From Solirubrobacterales bacterium (GTDB lineage: Bacteria; Actinomycetota; Thermoleophilia; Solirubrobacterales; Solirubrobacteraceae): 6,068 nt of DNA. The position numbers were made by a program, and so were the translations under genes. Below, in pieces: positions 1-5,960 of this stretch (positions within the stretch are counted from its first letter, which is position 1; every line of letters starts with the position of its first letter). The stretch lies in NCBI GenBank assembly GCA_025964065.1, contig JAOPZO010000037.1, forward strand, positions 1-6,068, read 5' to 3'. The notes beneath the pieces were generated by a model that did no database searches, was not told the DNA's origin, and was given only the letters and a program-made list of their open reading frames with translations.

Positions 1-265
1 GGTCGCGCACGTCGCCGCGGCGCAGGTGCGCGACGAGGAACAGCGTCTTCATGAGGCTCGCGGCGGGGACGGCGCGGGCGCTGCGGAAGCCGGCGGTCCG
101 GGGCCCCGACTGCACCGTGAACGACACGGACCCCGAGCGCTTCGACGCCCACTCGCGCGCGGCGGCCACGTCGGGCTCCCACGCCGCCGCCCCGGCGGGC
201 GCGGGCGTCGCGAGCAGGGCGAGCGCGGCGAGGAGCGATGCGCGGTGCGGGCGCAAGGCGCCCAT
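1..265 (-). CDS. Exported serine hydrolase related to class A beta-lactamases, N-terminal fragment cut by left edge
   Basis: The leftward frame is open from an ATG at 265 to the window edge (88 codons, no stop). Residues 1-28 form a signal peptide: arginines near the start (R5, R8), a Leu/Ala hydrophobic core (about 10-19), and an Ala-rich end with AxA-type cleavage sites before W29. The mature part contains ASLMKTLFLVAHLRR, in which S70-L-M-K73 matches the SxxK active-site motif of penicillin-binding proteins and class A beta-lactamases (nucleophile Ser, general-base Lys), followed by the usual hydrophobic helix. The SDN/SxN, Glu and KTG elements would lie beyond the left edge, so lactamase cannot be separated from a non-lactamase serine hydrolase or D,D-peptidase-like enzyme. 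I infer action outside the membrane. The start is uncertain: GGCAGG abuts the ATG, and a TTG at codon 4 would give that sequence better spacing. Confidence 0.75.
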   Translation of the reverse strand, partial: MGALRPHRASLLAALALLATPAPAGAAAWEPDVAAAREWASKRSGSVSFTVQSGPRTAGFRSARAVPAASLMKTLFLVAHLRRGDVRD

Positions 266-286
266 CCTGCCACTCGGGCGTCCTGC

Positions 287-292
287 TACGAA
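287..292 (+). promoter_or_regulatory. Possible -10 hexamer of a leaderless transglutaminase-like gene
   Basis: TACGAA lies exactly 6 bases before the ATG at 299, in the same place as TACCCT before selO. It keeps TA at the first two positions but lacks the final T. The G-run between it and the ATG (AAGGGGG) could instead be a Shine-Dalgarno, but it ends one base from the start codon, which is unusually close. No clear -35 is seen. Confidence 0.3.
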
Positions 293-298
293 GGGGGC

Positions 299-970
299 AT
301 GCACGAGTACTTGGAGCCCGGCCGCTCGATCGACGCGGACCACCCGGACGTCGTCGCCTTCGCCCGGGACCGCACGGCCGGCATCGAGGACCCGCGGGAG
401 CAGGCGATCGCGTTGAACCTCGCGGTCCGGGACGAGATCCGGTACGACCCGTACGGCATCGACCAGTCCCCCGAGGGCTTCCGGGCCAGCAGCGTCCTCG
501 CGCGCGGCTCGAGCTACTGCATCCCGAAGGCCGCGCTGCTCGCGGCCGCGGCCCGGGTCCTCGGCATCCCGTCGCGCGTCGGCTACGCGGACGTCCGCAA
601 CCACCTCACCACGCCCAAGCTCCGCGCGGTCATGGGCACGGACGTCTTCCTCTACCACGGCTACACCGAGCTCCACCTCGACGGTCGGTGGGTCAAGGCG
701 ACCCCGGCGTTCAACCGCTCCCTCTGCGAGCGCGCGAACATCGCGGTGCTCGACTTCGACGGCATCCACGACTCGATCGTGCAGCCGCTCGACCTCGCCG
801 GCCGGCGCCACATGGAGTACCTCGTGGACCACGGCACGTTCGCCGACGTGCCGATCGCGCAGATCCAGGCGTCCTGGCGCGCGCACTACCCCTACATGGG
901 CGAGGGCCTCGCCCGGGTGAGCGAGGACGCCGACGCCTTCGAGCGCGACGCCCGCGCGCCGACCGCCTGA
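299..970 (+). CDS. Transglutaminase-like cysteine protein
   Basis: This is a 223-residue protein without a signal peptide or membrane segment, so probably cytoplasmic. The transglutaminase-like core has C74 in GSSYCIPKAALLAAAARVLG, the usual Cys-then-helix layout of papain-fold transglutaminase-like proteins. It is followed by GIPSR (89-93), then H120 in YHGYTEL, and WVKATPAFN at 131-139. C74 and H120 are the expected catalytic pair. Where many relatives have Asp in a W-V-x-V-D-P-T string, this protein has Thr135, so the third residue may differ; N139 is a candidate. From memory, close bacterial homologues share the NHL, MGTD, HGYTEL and KATPAFN blocks, but their substrate is unknown to me. 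They could be peptidases, amidases or cross-linking enzymes. The ATG at 299 was chosen because similarity begins near there; upstream in-frame codons overlap the divergent gene. The gene precedes selO on the same strand. Confidence 0.85.
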   Translation: MHEYLEPGRSIDADHPDVVAFARDRTAGIEDPREQAIALNLAVRDEIRYDPYGIDQSPEGFRASSVLARGSSYCIPKAALLAAAARVLGIPSRVGYADVRNHLTTPKLRAVMGTDVFLYHGYTELHLDGRWVKATPAFNRSLCERANIAVLDFDGIHDSIVQPLDLAGRRHMEYLVDHGTFADVPIAQIQASWRAHYPYMGEGLARVSEDADAFERDARAPTA

Positions 971-980
971 GGCCGCTCAG
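967..980 (+). other. Short hairpin at the transglutaminase-like stop codon
   Basis: CTGAG and CTCAG pair around a GCCG loop, and the stop codon TGA (968-970) lies in the left arm. Downstream, 994-1012 holds CCCC-GA-GGGG-CAGA-CCCC, in which the G-run could pair either way. There is no T-tract, so this is at best a weak end-of-gene structure rather than a proven intrinsic terminator. The rest of the 971-1062 gap shows only the selO start signal. Confidence 0.25.
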
Positions 981-1050
981 CGCTCCAACGCGAGCCCCGA
1001 GGGGCAGACCCCACCGCCGACATCCGCACGGGACCGGCGCGCCGCGTGCC

Positions 1051-1056
1051 TACCCT
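1051..1056 (+). promoter_or_regulatory. Probable -10 element of leaderless selO
   Basis: TACCCT fits the TANNNT pattern of actinobacterial -10 elements and ends 6 bases before the selO ATG at 1063. That would place the transcription start at or next to the A of the ATG. The intervening GCGGGC is not a convincing Shine-Dalgarno. No good TTGACA-like -35 is visible 16-18 bp upstream. Confidence 0.45.
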
Positions 1057-1062
1057 GCGGGC

Positions 1063-2538
1063 ATGAGCGTCGCCGCCCGCCCGTTGCCCGCCCTCGAGAG
1101 CACCTACGCCACGGAGCTCGCGGACCTCGTCACGCCCTGGAAGGCCGCGGGGGCCTCGGACCCCACGCTCCTGGTCCTCAACGAGGAGCTCGCCGCGGAG
1201 CTCGGCGCCGACCCGGAGGCGCTCGCGAGCCCCGAGGGCGTCGCCGTCCTCGCGGGCAACCGCGTCCCCGAGGGCGCCACGCCGGTCGCCCAGGCGTACG
1301 CCGGCCACCAGTTCGGCGGCTTCTCCCCGCGGCTCGGCGACGGGCGCGCGCTCCTGCTCGGCGAGGTCCTCGACGTCCACGGGCAGCGGCGCGACCTCCA
1401 CCTGAAGGGCTCGGGCCGCACGCCCTACGCCCGGGGCGGGGACGGGAAGGCCGCGGTCGGCCCGATGCTCCGCGAGTTCGTCGTCGGCGAGGCGATGCAC
1501 GCGCTCGGCATCCCGACGACGCGCGCGCTCGCCGTCGTTGCCACGGGCGAGGCCGTCGTCCGCGAGACGCTCCTCCCCGGCGCCGTCCTCACGCGCGTCG
1601 CGGCGAGCCACCTGCGGGTCGGGACGTTCGAGTGGGCCGCGGCGCACGGCGACCGCGCGCAGGTCCAGCGCCTCGCCGACTACGCGATCGCCCGCCACCA
1701 CCCGGCGGCCGCCGCGGCCGACGAGCCGTACCTCGCGTTCCTCGAGGCCGTCATCGAGGCGCAGGCCGAGCTCGTCGCGCGCTGGATGCTCGTCGGGTTC
1801 GTCCACGGCGTGATGAACACGGACAACATGACGATCTCCGGGGAGACGATCGACTACGGGCCCTGCGCCTTCCTCGACGCGTTCGACCCCGTCACCGCGT
1901 TCAGCTCCATCGATCACGCCGGCCGCTACGCCTGGGGCAACCAGCCCGCGATCGCGCAGTGGAACCTCTCGCGCCTCGCGGGCGCCCTGCTGCCGCTCCT
2001 CGGCCCGACCCAGGACGCCGCGGTCACCGCCGCGCAGCAGCTGCTCGAGGCGTTCCCCGCCCGCCACCAGCGCGCCTGGGAGGCCGGGATGCGCGCGAAG
2101 CTCGGGCTCGCGGAGGCCGCGCCCGGCGACACGGAGCTCTTCGCGGAGCTCCTGACGCTCATGCACGAGCACGAGGTCGACCTGACGAGCACCTTCCGGG
2201 CGCTCTCCGACGGCGTGCGCGGGGACCTCACGGCCGCGCGCCTCGCGTTCGGCCCGGGCCTCGAGGCCTTCGACGCCTGGGCTGCGCGCTGGCTTGCGCG
2301 TGTCGGCGAGGACCGTGCGGAGGTCGCCGTCGCCATGGACCGCGTGAACCCGGTCTACATCCCGCGCAACCACCTGGTCGAGGAGGCGCTGGCGTCCGCG
2401 ACGGCCGGCGACCTCGCACCGTTCGGGGCGCTGCTCGAGGTGCTCCGGCACCCGTTCGAGGAGCGGCCGGGCCTCGAGGCCTACGCGGTGCCGGCGCCCG
2501 CCGGCGACGGGCCCTACCGCACGTTCTGCGGCACCTGA
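1063..2538 (+). CDS. selO: Protein adenylyltransferase SelO (YdiU/UPF0061 family, Cys form)
   Basis: SelO has a kinase-like fold with ATP bound in reversed orientation. It transfers AMP to Ser/Thr/Tyr of target proteins and is linked to redox homeostasis. The 491 residues match the usual length (about 480-500). Visible in order are: AYAGHQFGGFSPRLGDGRA at 79-97 (nucleotide loop); K115 in LHLKGSGRTPY; E138 in MLREF; and HGVMNTDNMTISGETIDYGP at 248-267, with D254, N255 and D264. These fall exactly two residues after the K113, E136, D252, N253 and D262 I recall for the Pseudomonas syringae enzyme. NPVYIPRNHLVEEAL (429-443) and the C-terminal PYRTFCGT are also family hallmarks. The third residue from the end is C489, where eukaryotic homologues carry selenocysteine. 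Only two cysteines are present, C268 and C489. The ATG gives the normal N-terminus; the open frame extends far upstream but crosses the preceding gene. Confidence 0.97.
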   Translation: MSVAARPLPALESTYATELADLVTPWKAAGASDPTLLVLNEELAAELGADPEALASPEGVAVLAGNRVPEGATPVAQAYAGHQFGGFSPRLGDGRALLLGEVLDVHGQRRDLHLKGSGRTPYARGGDGKAAVGPMLREFVVGEAMHALGIPTTRALAVVATGEAVVRETLLPGAVLTRVAASHLRVGTFEWAAAHGDRAQVQRLADYAIARHHPAAAAADEPYLAFLEAVIEAQAELVARWMLVGFVHGVMNTDNMTISGETIDYGPCAFLDAFDPVTAFSSIDHAGRYAWGNQPAIAQWNLSRLAGALLPLLGPTQDAAVTAAQQLLEAFPARHQRAWEAGMRAKLGLAEAAPGDTELFAELLTLMHEHEVDLTSTFRALSDGVRGDLTAARLAFGPGLEAFDAWAARWLARVGEDRAEVAVAMDRVNPVYIPRNHLVEEALASATAGDLAPFGALLEVLRHPFEERPGLEAYAVPAPAGDGPYRTFCGT

Positions 2539-2545
2539 GCGCTCA
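2536..2545. other. Palindrome made of two convergent stop codons
   Basis: TGAGCGCTCA is a perfect 10-bp palindrome. Its left TGA stops selO and its right TCA, read on the other strand, stops the ABM-like gene. Flanking GCACC (2531-2535) and GGTGC (2548-2552) extend the symmetry with a two-base interruption, so both transcripts could form a hairpin across the junction. No T-tract follows on either strand. It may act as a shared bidirectional end structure, but this is inference. Confidence 0.4.
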
Positions 2546-2863
2546 GTGGTGCTCGGGCACGAGCGCCTGCTCGCTCGCCCGGGAGACCATCACCTCCCCG
2601 CCGCTCACGCCGAGGCGCTCGATCTCGAAGTCGGCGAGCTCGTCGGCGACCCAGCGCGCGGCCAGCTCGTTCGAGTCCTGCGCCTGCTCGCGGGTGGAGA
2701 AGACGCTGACGGTCATGACCTGCTCGTGCCCGATCTCCAGGGCCTGGTAGGAGACGAAGCCGGGCTCCTGGGTGAGCGCCTCGGCGAAGTCCCGGTCGAT
2801 GCGGTGCATCAGCGCGTCGATCGAACCGGCGGCGACGCGGTAGCTGCGTGCCGTGGCGAACAT
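2543..2863 (-). CDS. Small ABM-like (dimeric alpha-beta barrel) protein
   Basis: This 106-residue soluble protein has no signal peptide. The pattern fits the antibiotic biosynthesis monooxygenase (ABM)/dimeric ferredoxin-like barrel fold. Strand 1 is ATARSYRV (3-10), followed by a helix GSIDALMHRIDRDFAEAL (13-30), the classic turn and strand EPGFVSYQALEIG (33-45), strand QVMTVSVFST (48-57), and helix REQAQDSNELAARWVADEL (58-76). A final strand region ends with GGEVMVSR (88-95). ABM proteins usually form dimers of ferredoxin-like folds. Members include monooxygenases, haem-degrading enzymes and many of unknown role, and no ligand can be read from this sequence. The start is well supported by AGGAGG four bases upstream of the ATG. 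It lies downstream of trkH on the same strand after 115 bp and has its own candidate promoter, so it is probably a separate unit. It converges on selO with only 4 bp between the stop codons. Confidence 0.8.
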   Translation of the reverse strand: MFATARSYRVAAGSIDALMHRIDRDFAEALTQEPGFVSYQALEIGHEQVMTVSVFSTREQAQDSNELAARWVADELADFEIERLGVSGGEVMVSRASEQALVPEHH

Positions 2864-2867
2864 GGGT

Positions 2868-2873
2868 CCTCCT
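2868..2873 (-). promoter_or_regulatory. Strong Shine-Dalgarno of the ABM-like gene
   Basis: AGGAGG on the minus strand, inside the longer GAGGAGGA, lies 4 bases before the ATG at 2863. It is the only textbook ribosome binding site seen in the window and fixes the start of this gene. Confidence 0.85.
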
Positions 2874-2893
2874 CGTGGGGTCGGTTGCGGCCG

Positions 2894-2922
2894 ACGCTAC
2901 GCCCGTCGCCCGCCGGGGGCAA
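2894..2922 (-). promoter_or_regulatory. Candidate sigma70-type promoter of the ABM-like gene
   Basis: On the minus strand, TTGCCC (2922-2917) is followed after exactly 17 bp by TAGCGT (2899-2894). Both hexamers resemble actinobacterial housekeeping -35 and -10 elements, with TANNNT satisfied. Transcription would start near 2887, giving a leader of about 24 bases that contains the strong Shine-Dalgarno. The element lies in the 115-bp gap after trkH, so it allows expression independent of the potassium operon. The rest of that gap contains an 8-bp palindrome GACCGGTC at 2958-2965 and no clear terminator. Confidence 0.5.
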
Positions 2923-2978
2923 CGGCCGCGGGGCGATCGTGCGTCACGCCGGGAACAGACCGGTCCGCGGTGCCGTGC

Positions 2979-4469
2979 TCAGGCGACGTTCGGGCGCCAG
3001 AACGCCGGGGTGAGGAGCACGAGGACCGTGAAGACCTCGAGCCGGCCCGCGAGCATCGTCACGGTGAGGATCGCCCGGCCGGGGCCCGAGATCGCCTCGA
3101 AGTTGTCGGTCGCCCCGATCTCCCCGAGCCCGAGCCCGACGACGTTGAGCGTGGCCGCCACGCTCGAGAACGCCGAGATCATGTCGAGCCCGGTGGCGAG
3201 CATCGCCATCGTGCCGACCGCCGTCACCGTCATGTAGATCGCGAAGAAGCCGAGGACCCCGCGCCGCAGCTCCTCCGTGTAGATCCGGCCGCGCGTGCGG
3301 AGCACCTGGACCGCCTTGGGGCGCAGCTGGCGCTGCACCTCCTGCCCCGCGCTCTTGGCGAGGAGGAGCACCCGGATGACCTTCAAGCCGCCGGCGGTGG
3401 AGCCGGCGCAGCCCCCGACGAACATGAGCAGCAGCAGGAACCCGCGCGCGAAGTCGTTCCACTGGTCGAAGTCGGTGGTGATGAACCCGCCGGAGGTGAT
3501 GATGCTCGTGACGGTGAAGCCGGCGTCGTGGAGCGTCTGGGCGAAGGACCCGGGCTCCTCGCTGACCACGAGGCTCGCCGTCACCACCGCGGTCCCACCG
3601 AGCAGGATGAGGACGTAGGCCCGGACCTCGGCGGCCTGCGGCCAGATCCCGTTGCCGCGCAGCGCCCGCCAGTAGAAGGCGAAGTTCACGCCGCTGATCA
3701 CCATGAAGACGAGCGCGACGATCTCCACGCCGATCGAGTTGAACGCCGCCAGGGAGGCCGTCCGCGTCGAGAAGCCGCCCGTGGCGACCGTCGTGAAGCC
3801 GTGGTTCACCGCGTCGAAGAGCCCCATGCCGACGAGGAGGAAGGCGAGGACGGCGGTCGTGGTGACGACGAGGTACAGGCCCCAGATGATCTTCGCGGTC
3901 TCCGCGATGCGCGGGGTCAGGCGCTCCGCGGTGACTCCCGAGGTCTCGGCGTAGAAGACCCGCTGGGTGGCGAGGCCGGTGGCCGGCGCGATCGCGACGA
4001 CGAGGACGACGATCCCCACCCCGCCGATCCACTGGCTGAGCGAGCGCCAGAGCAGGATCGCGTCGGGCTCGCCCTCGATGACGCGGATGAGCGTCGCGCC
4101 CGTCGTGGTGAAGCCGCTCATGCTCTCGAAGAGCGCGTCGAGCGGCCGCTCGAAGGTCCCGTGCAGCAGGAACGGCACGCCGCCGACGACGGCCGCCGCG
4201 AGCCAGGCGAGCGTGACCGCGAGGAAGCCGTCGCGCGCCCGGAGCGGCATGGACGGAAGCCGCCGGGCGGAGGCGACCCCGACTGCCGCGAGCGGGATCA
4301 CGACGGCGGCCGGGCCGGCGAAGGCCATCGTCGCGCCGTCGCCGCCCACGAGCGCCTGCGCGGCGCAGACGAGCATCCCGAGGCCGACGGCCAGCAGCGT
4401 GCCCGAGATGATCGGGACGATGAGCTGCCAGTTGAGGTTCGGGCCGACCCGGCCGCGCGCGAGCCTCAC
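2979..4469 (-). CDS. trkH: Trk potassium uptake system membrane pore subunit TrkH
   Basis: TrkH forms the K+ translocation pore of the Trk system in the cytoplasmic membrane and is gated by TrkA. The 496-residue, strongly hydrophobic protein matches the usual size (about 480-500). Four membrane-pore-membrane repeats can be followed through their filter loops: MSGFTTTGATL (117-127, G124), HGFTTVATGGFST (223-235, G231), TSIITSGGFITTDFDQW (321-337, G328) and ATLNVVGLGLGEIG (439-452, G445). Other family marks are SQWIGGVGIVVL (145-156), the intramembrane loop GGCAGSTAGGLKV (352-364) and the C-terminal MLAGRLEVFTVLVLL (472-486). The start is a GTG overlapping the trkA stop as GTGA, so translation is probably coupled to trkA; no clear Shine-Dalgarno precedes it. 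The fourth loop differs from the commonly seen N-N-V-G-P-G, having Val and Leu in place of the second Asn and the Pro. Confidence 0.97.
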   Translation of the reverse strand: MRLARGRVGPNLNWQLIVPIISGTLLAVGLGMLVCAAQALVGGDGATMAFAGPAAVVIPLAAVGVASARRLPSMPLRARDGFLAVTLAWLAAAVVGGVPFLLHGTFERPLDALFESMSGFTTTGATLIRVIEGEPDAILLWRSLSQWIGGVGIVVLVVAIAPATGLATQRVFYAETSGVTAERLTPRIAETAKIIWGLYLVVTTTAVLAFLLVGMGLFDAVNHGFTTVATGGFSTRTASLAAFNSIGVEIVALVFMVISGVNFAFYWRALRGNGIWPQAAEVRAYVLILLGGTAVVTASLVVSEEPGSFAQTLHDAGFTVTSIITSGGFITTDFDQWNDFARGFLLLLMFVGGCAGSTAGGLKVIRVLLLAKSAGQEVQRQLRPKAVQVLRTRGRIYTEELRRGVLGFFAIYMTVTAVGTMAMLATGLDMISAFSSVAATLNVVGLGLGEIGATDNFEAISGPGRAILTVTMLAGRLEVFTVLVLLTPAFWRPNVA

Positions 4470-5809
4470 GCAGCGGCGCTGAAGACCTTGCGGAGCCCGG
4501 CCGCGCCGGACCGCGTGTTGAACACGACGAGCCGGTCGCCGCCCGCGAGCCGCTCCGAGCCGCGCGGGACGATCACGCGGCCGCCGCGCACGATCGCCGC
4601 GATGTGCGTGGCGGCGTTCGCGTTGGCGTCCTCCACGGTCTGCCCCGCGCCGCGGCAGCCCATCGCGGTCTGCACCTCCACGACCTCCGCGCCGCCGCTC
4701 AGGAGGTACATCCCGTGCACGTTCGGGCCGCGGACCGCGCGGAGGATCGCCTCGGCGGTGACCAGGCGGGGGGAGAAGGCGGCGTCGATGCCGAGGGCGT
4801 CGACGAGCGGGGTGAACTCCTCGCGGGAGACGACCGCGAGCGAGAGGCCCGCGCCGAGCTGGCGGGCGTGGAGGGCGGCCAGGAGGTTCGCGCGGTCGTC
4901 GCCCGCGCAGGCGACGAACGCCCCGGCGCGATCGACGCCGTGGGCGAGGAGGACCTCCTTGCTCACGCCCTCCTCGTGCAGGACCGTCGTGCGGGTGAGC
5001 TGCTCGGCGACCTCCCGGGCGCGGTCGCCGTCGCGCTCCATGAGCGTCACGTGCAGCCCCTTCTCGCGCTCGAGCCGCTTCGCGAGCGGCAGGCCGACGC
5101 GGCCCCCGCCGAAGATGACGAGGTCGCGGACGCGCTGGGCGTAGCCCGCGAGGTGGGCGACGACGGGAGCGATGTCCTCACGGGCGGAGGCGACGAGGAG
5201 GTGGTCGCCGACCTTCGGGCGGTGCCCGGGCTCCGCGGCGACCGCGCGCCCGTCGCGGATCAGGCCGAAGACGAAGCTCGGACGGACGATGCGGCGCTCG
5301 CCGATCGACTTCCCGAGGAGCGGGGAGCGGTTCGTGAGGATGACCTCGGCGACGGAGACGACGCCGTCGACGAAGTGCTCCACGTGGACGGCGCCGGGGA
5401 CCAGGATCGACTCGGCGAGGTCGTCGGCCGTCGCCCGCTCCGGGTTGACGACGAAGTCGATCCCCATCGCGTCCCGGGCGAAGGCGTCGTCGTCGCCGAA
5501 GTACTCGCTGTCGCGGACGCGCGCGACCGTCTGGCCCGCCCCGAGCTGGTTGGCGGCCAGGGCGGCGATGACGTTCACCTCGTCGCTCTGGGTCACGGCG
5601 CAGAGGAGGTCGGCCTTGCCGGCCCCGAGCTCGCGCAGGACCTTCGGCGAGGCGCCGTTGCCGGTCATGACGAGCGCGTCGAGCTCCCCCTGCGCGGCCT
5701 CGACCCGCTTCGGGTCGGCGTCGATGATCGTGACGTCGTGGTGCTCCGCGCTGAGGGTGCGGGCGACGTGCCGGCCGACTTCGCCGAGGCCGATGATGAT
5801 GACGCGCAC
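4466..5809 (-). CDS. trkA: Trk potassium uptake system NAD-binding regulatory subunit TrkA
   Basis: TrkA is the cytosolic ring protein that binds NAD(H)/nucleotides and controls the TrkH pore. The 447 residues hold two full RCK modules, the TrkA arrangement rather than the single-module KtrA. RCK_N1 starts VRVIIIGLGEVGRHVA with the Rossmann GxGxxG at 7-12 and acidic residues D30/D32 after strand 2 (IIDAD). MTGNGASPKVLRELG (48-62) and AVTQSDEVN (71-79) are typical TrkA blocks. RCK_C1 spans roughly 140-220. RCK_N2 has DLVIFGGGRVGLPLAKRLE (229-247) with E258 after its second strand, and RCK_C2 spans about 365-447. The GTG at 5809 was chosen because TrkA proteins begin one or two residues before this first strand. 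The frame stays open to 5995, but that would run into the divergent MOSC gene. It precedes trkH with a 4-bp overlap, so the two form an operon. Confidence 0.96.
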   Translation of the reverse strand: MRVIIIGLGEVGRHVARTLSAEHHDVTIIDADPKRVEAAQGELDALVMTGNGASPKVLRELGAGKADLLCAVTQSDEVNVIAALAANQLGAGQTVARVRDSEYFGDDDAFARDAMGIDFVVNPERATADDLAESILVPGAVHVEHFVDGVVSVAEVILTNRSPLLGKSIGERRIVRPSFVFGLIRDGRAVAAEPGHRPKVGDHLLVASAREDIAPVVAHLAGYAQRVRDLVIFGGGRVGLPLAKRLEREKGLHVTLMERDGDRAREVAEQLTRTTVLHEEGVSKEVLLAHGVDRAGAFVACAGDDRANLLAALHARQLGAGLSLAVVSREEFTPLVDALGIDAAFSPRLVTAEAILRAVRGPNVHGMYLLSGGAEVVEVQTAMGCRGAGQTVEDANANAATHIAAIVRGGRVIVPRGSERLAGGDRLVVFNTRSGAAGLRKVFSAAA

Positions 5810-5815
5810 GGGTGC

Positions 5816-5821
5816 AGTGTG
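5816..5821 (-). promoter_or_regulatory. Possible -10 hexamer of leaderless trkA
   Basis: CACACT on the minus strand ends 6 bases before the GTG start at 5809. It has A at position 2 and T at position 6, the two most conserved -10 positions, but C instead of the leading T. The spacer GCACCC has no Shine-Dalgarno character. The site also lies within a GGTGCA-GTGT-GGTGCA direct repeat (plus strand 5811-5826), which could be a regulator site; this is speculative. Confidence 0.3.
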
Positions 5822-5858
5822 GTGCACCGCGACCGCGGCCGCCGGCCGATGGGGTGCG

Positions 5859-5878
5859 CGGCCCCCGCGAGGGGGCCG
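5859..5878. repeat. Perfect 8-bp inverted repeat with GCGA loop in the trkA/MOSC divergent region
   Basis: CGGCCCCC (5859-5866) and GGGGGCCG (5871-5878) pair perfectly around GCGA, a GNRA-type tetraloop in the plus-strand orientation. It sits mid-way in the 151-bp region 5810-5960 between two divergent genes. No T-tract follows on either side, so it is not a convincing intrinsic terminator. The same region also holds the palindrome GCGCGGCCGCGC (5931-5942) and TCCGG/CCGGA arms at 5912-5930. It could be an operator, a DNA extrusion site, or a consequence of extreme GC content. Confidence 0.5.
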
Positions 5879-5948
5879 TCCGTCGCGCTCGGGGGAGGGC
5901 TCCGACGGCGTTCCGGGGCCGGGGGCCGGAGCGCGGCCGCGCGGGCGC

Positions 5949-5954
5949 GATGAT
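5949..5954 (+). promoter_or_regulatory. Possible -10 hexamer of leaderless MOSC gene
   Basis: GATGAT ends 6 bases before the ATG at 5961 and keeps A at position 2 and T at position 6 of a -10 element, with G in place of the first T. The spacer GGGCCC is a palindrome rather than a good Shine-Dalgarno. No obvious -35 is visible in the GC-rich sequence upstream. Confidence 0.35.
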
Positions 5955-5960
5955 GGGCCC

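Noticed and set aside
26..298. N-terminal extension of the transglutaminase-like protein
   Set aside because: It overlaps the divergent serine hydrolase signal peptide region, and its product is an Arg/Gly-rich shadow. Family similarity starts near the ATG at 299.
238..1062. N-terminal extension of SelO to a 766-residue protein
   Set aside because: It reads out of frame through the transglutaminase-like gene; SelO proteins normally begin close to the ATG at 1063.
892..2451. A 519-codon leftward open frame across selO
   Set aside because: It is the codon-aligned antisense frame of selO, open for the same GC-bias reason, with no recognisable domain.
299..2538. Transglutaminase-like gene and selO as a joint new modification system
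   Set aside because: The two are only co-directional neighbours 92 bp apart, and selO has its own start signal. Nothing in the sequence shows they act together; conserved adjacency in other genomes would be needed.
1632..2750. A 372-codon rightward frame over selO and the ABM-like gene
   Set aside because: It is an Arg/Gly/Pro-rich frame-shifted shadow of selO with no domain.
2853..5144. A 763-codon rightward open frame across trkH and trkA
   Set aside because: It is antisense to two well-recognised genes and is codon-aligned with trkH, so antisense stops would need the rare codons TTA, CTA or TCA. The product is a low-complexity Arg/Asp/Glu/His-rich string without domains.
5810..5960. Possible c-di-AMP (ydaO-type) riboswitch upstream of trkA
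   Set aside because: Such riboswitches do occur before K+ transporter genes in actinobacteria, so I looked, but I could not find the conserved core on the trkA strand, and the space before the start is dominated by simple GC palindromes.
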